This document shows, one piece after another, positions 1-5,510 of a stretch of DNA of 7,862 bases. The position numbers and the translations under genes are program-made. The notes below the pieces were generated by a model that did no database searches, was not told the DNA's origin, and saw nothing but the letters and a program-made list of their open reading frames with translations. Numbering within the stretch: position 1 is the first letter of the stretch; the number at the start of each line of letters is the position of its first letter. Source of the DNA: Acidobacteriota bacterium (GTDB lineage: Bacteria; Acidobacteriota; Terriglobia; Terriglobales; Acidobacteriaceae); contig JAJXXN010000220.1 of the NCBI GenBank assembly GCA_021781075.1, positions 1 through 7,862 of the forward strand. The letters are read 5' to 3'.

Positions 1-126
1 TGATAACAGTGATAACAGTGATAACAGTGATAACAGTGATAACAGTGATAACAGTGATAACAGTGATAACAGTGATAACAGTGATAACAGTGATAACAGT
101 GATAACAGTGATAACAGTGATAACAG
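1..126. repeat. 9-bp tandem repeat array, 14 perfect copies
   Basis: The unit TGATAACAG is repeated 14 times without a mismatch and then stops abruptly, the next bases being TTCATG. The array starts at the window edge, so its true length is unknown. The unit is a multiple of three, so each frame repeats one tripeptide: one plus frame reads stop-stop-Gln, one reads Asp-Asn-Ser and one reads Ile-Thr-Val, while all three minus frames are open. There are no spacers, so this is not a CRISPR array. The lack of divergence between copies suggests recent slippage expansion, that is, a VNTR-type minisatellite. No function can be read from it. Confidence 0.97.
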
Positions 127-260
127 TTCATGTCAATACGCAAATCCGGTTTATCAGGGTCAAATTCCGATAGGCCCACATTACCAAAGTACAATATCAT
201 GGTGTGTTAAGTGCACTTTCAGTGTTTTGTGCTCAAAGGTTGGGATACCAAAAATCTCTG

Positions 261-281
261 CGCCTACCCGCCTACTCGCCT
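261..281. repeat. Three short direct repeats, CGCCT at 8-bp spacing
   Basis: CGCCTACC (261-268), CGCCTACT (269-276) and CGCCT (277-281, then TTT) follow one another with a period of 8 bp just before the 18-bp palindrome. An 8-bp period puts successive copies on different faces of the helix, so these may be simple slippage rather than protein sites. Confidence 0.4.
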
Positions 282-299
282 TTTGCGCTGAAGCGCAAA
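282..299. promoter_or_regulatory. Perfect 18-bp palindrome upstream of the toxin-antitoxin genes
   Basis: TTTGCGCTGAAGCGCAAA has two perfect 8-base arms around a central GA. As RNA it would form a 7-bp stem with a UGAA loop. No T-run follows on the plus strand, so it is a poor terminator in that direction. It ends 37 bp before the putative -10 hexamer. Type II toxin-antitoxin operons usually repress themselves through palindromes near their promoter, so an operator is possible. That role is inference. Confidence 0.45.
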
Positions 300-336
300 C
301 TGACCCGCCAACCCCCTCCCCAACTCGCTTCCGCGC

Positions 337-342
337 TACAAT
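337..342 (+). promoter_or_regulatory. Putative -10 box for a leaderless antitoxin mRNA
   Basis: TACAAT (5 of 6 matches to TATAAT) lies exactly 6 nt before the ATG at 349. Transcription starting about 7 nt after the hexamer would begin at or next to the start codon. No Shine-Dalgarno sequence precedes the ATG, which fits leaderless translation. No good -35 box is visible. The same geometry occurs before the kinase gene at 3249. Confidence 0.5.
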
Positions 343-348
343 CTACCC

Positions 349-648
349 ATGACCCGCACCGCCGTCCAAATCCTTGAAGAAGCCCGCCAGTTGCCTCCCA
401 GCGACCTCCACTGGCTTTTGCAAAATCTCCTCCCGGAAGATGCGCGCGAAATGACGGACGAAGAGTTTGCCGTCTGGCAAAAAGAAGTCGGCGAGCCCGA
501 ACCCGGCTATGAAGAATGGTTCCGCGCCGGTGTCGAAGAAGCTCTGGCAGACAAATCTCCAGGAATTCCGCATGAGGTTGTTGCTCAGGAAATGGCGACG
601 CTCCTCAAAGAAGCCCAAGAAGCCAAGAGGCTGAAAGCCAGTGCATGA
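349..648 (+). CDS. Type II antitoxin, composite addiction-module / PaaA2-like protein
   Basis: A 99-residue acidic protein, likely the antitoxin for the toxin frame that follows; such proteins bind and neutralise the toxin and often repress the operon. Residues 5-29 (AVQILEEARQLPPSDLHWLL and following) resemble the start of addiction-module antitoxins of the PF09720 type. Residues 54-82 (GYEEWFRAGVEEALADKS, then PGIPHEVVAQEM) resemble short ParE-partner antitoxins of the PaaA2/stability-determinant type. Both comparisons are from memory. The C-terminus is rich in Lys, Glu and Ala and probably helical. The stop overlaps the toxin ATG as ATGA, the usual coupling in such operons. Start: the first ATG, with no Shine-Dalgarno site but a -10-like hexamer at leaderless distance. 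With the toxin broken, this is probably an orphan antitoxin. Confidence 0.75.
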   Translation: MTRTAVQILEEARQLPPSDLHWLLQNLLPEDAREMTDEEFAVWQKEVGEPEPGYEEWFRAGVEEALADKSPGIPHEVVAQEMATLLKEAQEAKRLKASA

Positions 649-929
649 AAGTTATTTGGGGCGTGAGAGCTAAACGTGATTTGCGGGAACTGGTTTTATA
701 CATTGCTCATGACAGTCTTCAGGCCGCCGAATCCGTCAATAAACGCATTTTGAAATCCGCAGAATTGCTCTCAATCTTCCCGCACGGTGGTCGCAACGGG
801 CGAGTGCCAAAAACACGCTAACGTGTCGTCAGTAAAACGCCCTACATTCTTGTCTATCAAATCAGCAAATCATCCATTAGAATTTTGCGTGTCTATCACG
901 CCGCCCGCAAGTGGCCTGATCATTTTTAA
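645..929 (+). pseudogene. RelE/ParE-family toxin interrupted by one nonsense codon
   Basis: Read from the ATG that overlaps the antitoxin stop, the frame gives MKVIWGVRAKRDLRELVLYI and continues through a typical helical region to FPHGGRNGRVPKTR. It then meets TAA (819-821, codon 59) and continues in the same frame with RVVSKTPYILVYQISK, then IRILRVYHAARKWPDHF and a final TAA at 927-929. The part after the internal stop is the conserved C-terminal half of RelE/ParE toxins (the T/VPYILVY strand and the xILRVxHAARxW ending). Family members usually have Glu in the position of the stop, so a single G-to-T change (GAA to TAA) explains it. The intact protein would have 94 residues, a normal length. 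The remaining 58 residues lack the C-terminal strands and active-side residues, so the product is probably inactive. Base composition is less G+C-rich than the flanks, consistent with acquisition by transfer. The last 4 bases overlap the end of the convergent regulator gene. Confidence 0.85.
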
Positions 930-1489
930 ACCTGCGATAAACGCACCTGGCTCTTCCCCTCCAGCACGTCGCGCATCGCAAAGCTCGTCTCGAGGCGCGT
1001 CACCCCCGGCAGCCGCGAAAGCTCCTGCTGATGCAGCCGCCCGTAATCCTCCATCCCGTTCACCCGCGCGACCAACATATAGTCATATTGCCCGGCCATC
1101 AGGTGGCAGCTCACAACGCCCTTCAGCCGCCGCACCGCCGCTTCAAAATTCCCCAGCACCTGCGCCGACTGCTTTTCCAGCGTCACCCGCACAAAGACCG
1201 TCATCCGCCGCCCCAACAGCCGGTCGTTGATCTCCGCGCGGTAGCCCTTGATGGCGCCCATTTCCTCCAGAGCCAGAATCCTCCGCGACGCCGCAGAGGC
1301 GGACAAGCCCACCGCCTCGCCCACCTCGTAATTCGTCGCCCGCCCATGGCGCTCCAGGTGGTTCAGGATGGCGCGGTCCAGCTCGTCCAACCCATCGCTC
1401 CCGCCCAATCCCTCTGTGGGCGGCGCATCCCTCTTCCCTGCGCTCAATTTGTGCGTACTGCCCCTGTTTATTGCACGTTTCATTCCCAT
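926..1489 (-). CDS. Lrp/AsnC-family transcriptional regulator (AldR-like by context)
   Basis: A DNA-binding regulator, probably of the divergent alanine dehydrogenase gene. Numbered from the ATG at 1489 (187 residues): residues 34-93 form the AsnC-type winged helix-turn-helix (LDELDRAILNHLERHGRATN, then VGLSASAASRRILALEEMGAI), and residues 96-180 form the RAM ligand-binding/oligomerisation domain, with GQYDYMLV at about 133-140 and a SFAMRDVLEG ending. Family members are usually 150-165 residues. This one has a basic N-terminal extension of about 33 residues before the domain, so its start is uncertain. Candidates are TTG 1501, ATG 1489 and ATG 1483, and none has a clear Shine-Dalgarno site. 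I prefer 1489 because TTGAAT, a weak -10-like hexamer, lies 6 nt upstream. Lrp-type proteins next to ald (AldR in mycobacteria and rhizobia) respond to alanine and control ald; the neighbour suggests the same here. It faces ald across about 110 bp and converges with the broken toxin. Confidence 0.9.
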   Translation of the reverse strand: MGMKRAINRGSTHKLSAGKRDAPPTEGLGGSDGLDELDRAILNHLERHGRATNYEVGEAVGLSASAASRRILALEEMGAIKGYRAEINDRLLGRRMTVFVRVTLEKQSAQVLGNFEAAVRRLKGVVSCHLMAGQYDYMLVARVNGMEDYGRLHQQELSRLPGVTRLETSFAMRDVLEGKSQVRLSQV

Positions 1490-1529
1490 ACAGCCATTCA
1501 ATCACAAAACTTGCACACATTGAAAGCAA
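1471..1529. promoter_or_regulatory. Candidate operator region between the Lrp-type regulator and ald
   Basis: TTGCAC occurs twice, at 1471-1476 (just inside the regulator gene) and 1511-1516, 40 bp apart or about four helical turns. The second copy also forms an interrupted inverted repeat, TTGC (1511-1514) and GCAA (1526-1529), with an 11-bp spacer. Lrp/AsnC octamers often bind several phased sites between themselves and a divergent target. The match to any defined Lrp consensus is weak, so this is only a candidate. No convincing -35/-10 pair for ald is visible. Confidence 0.3.
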
Positions 1530-1588
1530 AATACGGCGTAGCATTCTCTGAGGTTTGCGCTCCCTCCCTTGCGCGGGGGCTGGCCAAC

Positions 1589-1594
1589 GGAGGA
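1589..1594 (+). promoter_or_regulatory. ald: Ribosome binding site that sets the ald start
   Basis: GGAGGA ends 5 nt before the ATG at 1600. The frame is open further upstream to an ATG at 1555, but only the 1600 start gives the conserved alanine dehydrogenase N-terminus and has this Shine-Dalgarno site. Confidence 0.85.
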
Positions 1595-1599
1595 ACAAC

Positions 1600-2715
1600 A
1601 TGATTATCGGCGTACCCAGGGAAATCAAAGACAACGAAGCACGTGTCGCACTCACCCCGGCCGGGGCCAAGGCGCTCGTCGAGGCCGGTCACACGGTCCT
1701 GGTTGAAACACAGGCTGGCGCACTTTCAAGCTTTACCGACGCCGACTATCAAGACGCCGGTGCCGAGATCGTCGGCGAAGCCGGTTACGCATGGTCCAAG
1801 GCCGACCTCGTCGTCAAGGTCAAGGAGCCGATCGAGAGTGAGTACAAATTTTTCCGCGAGGGCCTCGTCCTCTTCACCTACCTGCACCTTGCCCCGCTCC
1901 CCGTCCTCACCGACGCCCTCCTCGCCTCCAAAGTAATCGGCATCGCATACGAGACCGTTCGCGACCGCGCCAACACGCTGCCCCTCCTCACTCCCATGAG
2001 CGAAGTCGCCGGCCGCATGAGCGTGCAGGTCGGCGCTGCGTATCTTGAAAAAGAGCATGGTGGCCGCGGCATCCTGCTCGGCGGCGTCCCCGGTGTTCCT
2101 CCCGCGCACGTCACCGTCATTGGCGGCGGGGTCGTCGGCACCAACGCCGCAAAAATCGCCCTCGGCATGGGCGCAAAGGTCACCCTCGTCGACCTGAATC
2201 TCAACCGCTTGCGCGAGATTGACGACATCTTCGGCGGGCGCATCTATACCCTTGCATCCAACAGTTACAACGTCGCGCAGGCCGTCCGCGAAGCCGACCT
2301 CGTCATCGGCGGCGTCCTCATCCCCGGCGCCATGGCCCCCAAGGTCGTCACCAAGAAGATGGTCTCAGAGATGAAGAAGGGCGCGGTCATCGTTGATGTC
2401 GCAATTGACCAGGGCGGTTGCGTTGAAACTGCGCATCCCACCACGCATTCCAATCCCAGCTTCGTTGTCGACGGCGTCGTCCACTACTGCGTCACCAACA
2501 TGCCCGGCGCGGTTCCGCACACCTCGACATTGGCGCTGACCAACTCCACCTTCCCCTATTTGATGCGCATTGCGAAGCTCGGTGCCAAGGAAGCGCTTAA
2601 GCAGGACACGGGCTTTGCCGAGGGCCTCAATACCTGGCTTGGCACACTGACCTACAAGGGCGTCGCCGAAAGCCAGAAGCGCTCCTGGACGCCGGCCGCA
2701 ACGGTTCTGGTGTAA
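1600..2715 (+). CDS. ald: Alanine dehydrogenase
   Basis: A cytoplasmic NAD-dependent enzyme that interconverts L-alanine and pyruvate plus ammonium. It feeds alanine into central metabolism or, in reverse, assimilates ammonium. The product has 371 residues, the normal family length. It begins MIIGVPREIKDNEARVALTP. The catalytic and substrate residues known for this family fall at the expected numbers: Arg15, Lys75 (KVKEP), His96 (YLHLAP) and Asp270 (VDVAIDQGG). The Rossmann nucleotide-binding loop is VTVIGGGVVGTNAA (171-184), with Asp198 at the end of the second strand, as expected for NAD preference. The C-terminal NMPGAVPHTSTLALTNSTFP is also typical. All key residues are present and nothing suggests damage. 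It is divergent from the Lrp/AsnC regulator, its likely controller, and is followed by a hairpin terminator, so it is probably transcribed alone. The related N-terminal family of NAD(P) transhydrogenase alpha is excluded by length and the full set of alanine dehydrogenase motifs. Confidence 0.97.
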   Translation: MIIGVPREIKDNEARVALTPAGAKALVEAGHTVLVETQAGALSSFTDADYQDAGAEIVGEAGYAWSKADLVVKVKEPIESEYKFFREGLVLFTYLHLAPLPVLTDALLASKVIGIAYETVRDRANTLPLLTPMSEVAGRMSVQVGAAYLEKEHGGRGILLGGVPGVPPAHVTVIGGGVVGTNAAKIALGMGAKVTLVDLNLNRLREIDDIFGGRIYTLASNSYNVAQAVREADLVIGGVLIPGAMAPKVVTKKMVSEMKKGAVIVDVAIDQGGCVETAHPTTHSNPSFVVDGVVHYCVTNMPGAVPHTSTLALTNSTFPYLMRIAKLGAKEALKQDTGFAEGLNTWLGTLTYKGVAESQKRSWTPAATVLV

Positions 2716-2732
2716 CCGGCAATCCGGTACAG

Positions 2733-2767
2733 GAGGGCCGCATGCAATCGTGTGCGGCCTTCGTTTG
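2733..2767 (+). terminator. Hairpin terminator after ald
   Basis: GAGGGCCGCA (2733-2742) pairs with TGCGGCCTTC (2753-2762), a 10-bp stem with one G-T pair and a 10-nt loop, starting 17 nt after the ald stop. The downstream T-tract is short (TTCGTTTG), so it is an imperfect intrinsic terminator. It lies between convergent genes, but on the minus strand no T-run follows. Confidence 0.65.
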
Positions 2768-2776
2768 TCCGCTGGA

Positions 2777-3169
2777 TTATTCCGATTCGCCCATCACAAT
2801 ATAGGCGCGGGTTGTGCCATCGGGAAACAGAAACTCATAGCTCATTGCATATTGGTATGCGTTGTCACTCACTTCTTCACGGATTTTAGCCATGTAATCG
2901 CCGGTACGCAGGATGAGCGGCTGGCCAGGCATCATGTGGAGCCTACTGCTTGTCGTAGGCCCGGCGAGTTCCATCTTTTTGCCCTGGATCAGGACCACCA
3001 AACGCTGCCGCCACTGGCAGAGATTGCCATTTTGCTCCACTTCGCCGCAAAACCACTCAATCCTCGAATTCTGCACATGCACCTTCACCGTGTAATCGGC
3101 AGGGTTCGGTTTCGCAGCCCATGAAGCCAGCGGAAGCTACAGAACAACTGCCTTCCATACATTCTTCAT
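2777..3169 (-). pseudogene. Small secreted protein gene with a TAG inside its signal peptide
   Basis: From ATG 3169 the frame reads MKNVWKAVVL, then TAG (3139-3137, codon 11), then LPLASWAAKPNPADYTVKVH, and stays open to TAA at 2779-2777, 130 codons in all. The stop sits in the hydrophobic core of an obvious Sec signal peptide (Lys-containing N-region, hydrophobic VVL-LPLA, cleavage near SWAA/KPNP). One base change from Leu (TTG) or Trp (TGG) explains it. A strong Shine-Dalgarno site precedes the ATG, so 3169 is surely the ancestral start. The mature part (about 111 residues) has two Cys (WFCGE and NLCQW), which could form a disulfide, and ends FLFPDGTTRAYIVMGESE. It resembles small hypothetical exported proteins I associate with Acidobacteriaceae, of unknown function. 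A shorter reading from GTG 3088 gives 103 residues but loses export. Read-through or a sequencing error are alternatives to true inactivation. Confidence 0.75.
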
Positions 3170-3174
3170 AAACT

Positions 3175-3180
3175 CCTCCT
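3175..3180 (-). promoter_or_regulatory. Strong ribosome binding site of the interrupted secreted-protein gene
   Basis: AGGAGG on the minus strand is 5 nt before the ATG at 3169. It is the best Shine-Dalgarno match in the window together with that of ald. It fixes the ancestral start upstream of the in-frame TAG. Confidence 0.85.
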
Positions 3181-3201
3181 GTGGGCAGGGACTTCACCGT
3201 A

Positions 3202-3214
3202 CAGTTTATAACTG
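3202..3214. promoter_or_regulatory. 13-bp palindrome overlapping a minus-strand -10-like box
   Basis: CAGTTTATAACTG has perfect 5-base arms around TAT and lies in the 79-bp gap between divergent genes. On the minus strand it contains TATAAA (3210-3205, 5 of 6 to the -10 consensus), which would give a leader of about 30 nt carrying the AGGAGG site. It could be an operator or just promoter sequence; no clear -35 box is seen. Confidence 0.4.
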
Positions 3215-3236
3215 GCCTCTGAATTCCCTCGCGGCC

Positions 3237-3242
3237 TATAAT
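3237..3242 (+). promoter_or_regulatory. Consensus -10 box for a leaderless kinase mRNA
   Basis: A perfect TATAAT lies exactly 6 nt before the ATG at 3249, so transcription should start at or beside the start codon. No Shine-Dalgarno site is possible in such a short leader, and none is visible. No TTGACA-like -35 box is found 16-18 bp upstream. Geometry is identical to that before the antitoxin gene. Confidence 0.65.
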
Positions 3243-3248
3243 CCACGC

Positions 3249-5510
3249 ATGGCAAGGAGCATCACCTCGCGCCGTCTCTCCGTCTACCTGCTCGGTGGCG
3301 CACTGCTTCTTCTCCTCATCGTCTTCACTGCCCTGCAGGCATTCAACATGCGCTTCCTCAAGCCCGACTCCACCGGGGAAACGCTCCTCTTCGCAGCCAT
3401 CACCGTGCTGGTCTTTCTTCTCCTGATCGTCCTCATGGTCCTGCTCCTCAGAAACATACTCAAGCTCTACGCCGACCGCCAAAGCTCCGCCCTCGGCTCG
3501 CGCCTGCGCACCCGCATGGTGCTCGGCGCCGCGCTCATCGCCTTTCTTCCCGCGGTCTTCATGTTCCAGTTCAGCTTCGGGCTGCTCAACCGCTCCGTGG
3601 AGCGGTGGTTTTCCCAACCCACCTCCGAGTTGCGCAACGATTCCACCCGCGTCGCCGACGCCATGGTCCACTACGCCGCCACCAACGCGCGCATCGAGGC
3701 CGAGGAGGTCGCCTCGCTCGGCAACTTCGACGCCAACGCCAAGGCCACCCTCGAATCCCACCGCGTGGCGCTCGTCGGCGGCTTCGCCGCCGTCTATGGC
3801 CCCGATCAGCAGCTGCTCGCCTCCTATCAATTGCCCGCAGAGAATGAAACCGCTCAACTCATCCCATGGCAAAACGGGGTCCGCAGCACGCCCTTCAACC
3901 TTCCCCCGCCCTTCTCCGGCGCACTGTTGACAGCCGCCCGGCGCGGCGATGATTCCATCCTCATTGTCAACCAAAATCAATACGCGCTCGGGCTCAGCCC
4001 CGCCCGCTCTGGAAAAATCGTCCTCATCGCCCTGCCCATGCCCCCGGGGCTCACTGATACCGCCGTCCGCATCCGCAATGATGCCTCCAATTACTGGTCC
4101 CTTTACCGCGCGCGAAAAAGCATCCGCAGCACCTACCTCCTCATCCTCCTTTTGATCACCGCGCTGGTCTTTTTCGCCAGCATGTGGCTCGCCCTCTTTT
4201 TGGCCAAGCAAATCACGCGCCCGGTGGAATCCCTGGCGCGTGCCATGGAGGAAATCTCTGCCGGTAAATACGGCCACCGCGTCCCCATCACCGACACCGG
4301 CGAAATGGCCGACCTTATCAAGGCCTTCAACCACATGGCCACGGACCTCGAATCCGCGCGGCTCCTCGCCGAAAGCTCATCAACTGAATTAAGCAAGGCC
4401 AACCTCGCGCTCATCGAGCGGCGCCGGGAACTTGAAACCATCCTCGAAACCATCCCCAGCGGCGTCATCACCCTCGATGCAGCGTTCCGTCTGCTTCAAG
4501 CCAACCGCGGCTTCACTGCGCTCCTTGGCCATGAGGCGGATGCCTCACTCAACGGCCTCACGTTGGACGAGTTACTGCCGGCTGAAGTCGTTGACGACGT
4601 GCGCCGCATCATCCGCCGCAGCCAGCGCATGGGCGCAGCATCCTCTGAGATTGAGACCGTTCTGCGCGGGCATACGCTGCATCTCTCCATTACAAGCGCG
4701 CGCCTTGAGTTCACCGCAGGCCAGGTCGGCGCCGTGCTCGTCTTTGAGGACACCAGTGAACTCCTCCGCGCCCAGCGACAGCTCGCATGGAAGGAGGTTG
4801 CCCAGCGCGTCGCCCACGAGATCAAAAACCCGCTCACCCCCATCGCCCTCTCCGCCGAGCGCATCCGCCGCCACATCGACATCCCCCGCGCCGACTCCCC
4901 CGCCGTCATCCGCAAATGCAGCGAGGTCGTCCTCGGCAGCGTTGGCACCCTGCGCACTCTCGTTGACCAGTTCTCCGCCCTCGCCCAATTCCCCGCGCCG
5001 CAACCCCGCCCATGCGACACCAACCAGGTTGTCGAGGAAGCCCTCGCCCTCTTCACCGGCCGCCTCGAAGGCATCACCGTCCAAATTGAGCTTGCTCCGC
5101 TTCTGCCGCCCATCATGGCCGACAGCAATTCGCTGCGCCGCGCCCTTGCCAACCTCATTGACAACGCCGCCGAGGCCATGCACGACAGCCTCTTGCGCGT
5201 CCTCACCATCACCACTTCGCTCAACGACGACTCATCCAATGTGGAGATTACCGTTGCCGATACCGGCCATGGCCTGACCGACGAAATCCGCGAGCGCCTC
5301 TTCCTCCCCTACTTCTCCACCAAGCAGCGCGGGACGGGGCTCGGCCTCTCCATCGCCGCTAAAATCGCGCAGGACCACAACGGCTCCATCCGTGCTGAGG
5401 CAAACTCACCCAAGGGTGCGCGTTTCATCCTGCGCATGCCCCTTGTCAATCAACCGGAGGCCGCGCCGGAATCCGCATCCCACGCACAAACCACGGAGCA
5501 CACTCGATGA
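3249..5510 (+). CDS. ntrY: NtrY-like membrane sensor histidine kinase
   Basis: A 753-residue sensor kinase that should autophosphorylate and pass phosphate to the NtrX-like regulator encoded next. Order of parts: two membrane helices at about 12-32 and 46-70, a third at about 89-112, a periplasmic sensor region at about 115-293, a fourth membrane helix at about 295-319, HAMP at about 320-370 (QITRPVESLARAMEEISAGK), a PAS domain at about 392-500 (ETILETIPSGVITLDAAFRL), then the kinase core. The phosphoacceptor is His523 in VAHEIKNPLTP. The ATPase domain has the N-box with Asn635 and Asn639 (NLIDNAAEAM), the G1 box DTGHG at 671-675 and the G2 box GTGLGL at 695-700. This three-plus-one membrane layout with HAMP-PAS is the NtrY layout; NtrY/NtrX has been linked to nitrogen or redox sensing in other groups, but the signal here is unknown. 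The C-terminus ends in a short Pro/Ala/Ser-rich tail. It overlaps the regulator gene by ATGA and has a consensus -10 box at leaderless distance. Confidence 0.93.
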   Translation: MARSITSRRLSVYLLGGALLLLLIVFTALQAFNMRFLKPDSTGETLLFAAITVLVFLLLIVLMVLLLRNILKLYADRQSSALGSRLRTRMVLGAALIAFLPAVFMFQFSFGLLNRSVERWFSQPTSELRNDSTRVADAMVHYAATNARIEAEEVASLGNFDANAKATLESHRVALVGGFAAVYGPDQQLLASYQLPAENETAQLIPWQNGVRSTPFNLPPPFSGALLTAARRGDDSILIVNQNQYALGLSPARSGKIVLIALPMPPGLTDTAVRIRNDASNYWSLYRARKSIRSTYLLILLLITALVFFASMWLALFLAKQITRPVESLARAMEEISAGKYGHRVPITDTGEMADLIKAFNHMATDLESARLLAESSSTELSKANLALIERRRELETILETIPSGVITLDAAFRLLQANRGFTALLGHEADASLNGLTLDELLPAEVVDDVRRIIRRSQRMGAASSEIETVLRGHTLHLSITSARLEFTAGQVGAVLVFEDTSELLRAQRQLAWKEVAQRVAHEIKNPLTPIALSAERIRRHIDIPRADSPAVIRKCSEVVLGSVGTLRTLVDQFSALAQFPAPQPRPCDTNQVVEEALALFTGRLEGITVQIELAPLLPPIMADSNSLRRALANLIDNAAEAMHDSLLRVLTITTSLNDDSSNVEITVADTGHGLTDEIRERLFLPYFSTKQRGTGLGLSIAAKIAQDHNGSIRAEANSPKGARFILRMPLVNQPEAAPESASHAQTTEHTR

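Larger units (their letters stand above)
127..348. other. A+T-richer intergenic stretch between repeat array and toxin-antitoxin genes
   Basis: With the array this gives 348 bases without a convincing gene. The first part (about 127-260) is clearly poorer in G+C than the rest of the window. It contains an 18-bp palindrome (282-299), three short direct repeats (261-281) and a -10-like hexamer (337-342), each listed separately. One plus-strand frame stays open from position 2 to a TGA at 350-352, but it has no ATG and its codon use is unlike the neighbouring genes, so I do not call it a CDS. Confidence 0.6.

Noticed and set aside
1..126. CRISPR array, DnaA-box cluster or plasmid iterons
   Set aside because: Copies are contiguous with no spacers. 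The reverse unit CTGTTATCA contains TTATCA but not the DnaA box TTATCCACA, and no replication gene is present.
1555..1599. Longer alanine dehydrogenase start at ATG 1555
   Set aside because: The extra 15 residues are not part of the family. The conserved start MIIGVPREIKD and a Shine-Dalgarno site fit ATG 1600, and catalytic residue numbers match only from there.
787..1603. Plus-strand open frames over the Lrp-type gene (787-1230 and 1031-1603)
   Set aside because: Products are rich in Pro, Ala, Ser and Arg with no domains, and they lie antisense to a clear Lrp/AsnC gene.
2638..2660. Sigma-54 promoter starting with TGGCAC inside ald
   Set aside because: The -12 element is absent at the required spacing and the site lies inside coding sequence.
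3057..4334. 425-codon open frame on the minus strand
   Set aside because: It is antisense to the kinase. The strong third-position C bias of the kinase removes stops from the opposite strand, and the translation is a low-complexity Gly/Glu/Asp-rich product with no recognisable domain.
4432..5277. Ser/Pro/Ala-rich plus-strand frame inside the kinase gene
   Set aside because: Out-of-frame shadow of the kinase core; the kinase motifs are continuous in the other frame.
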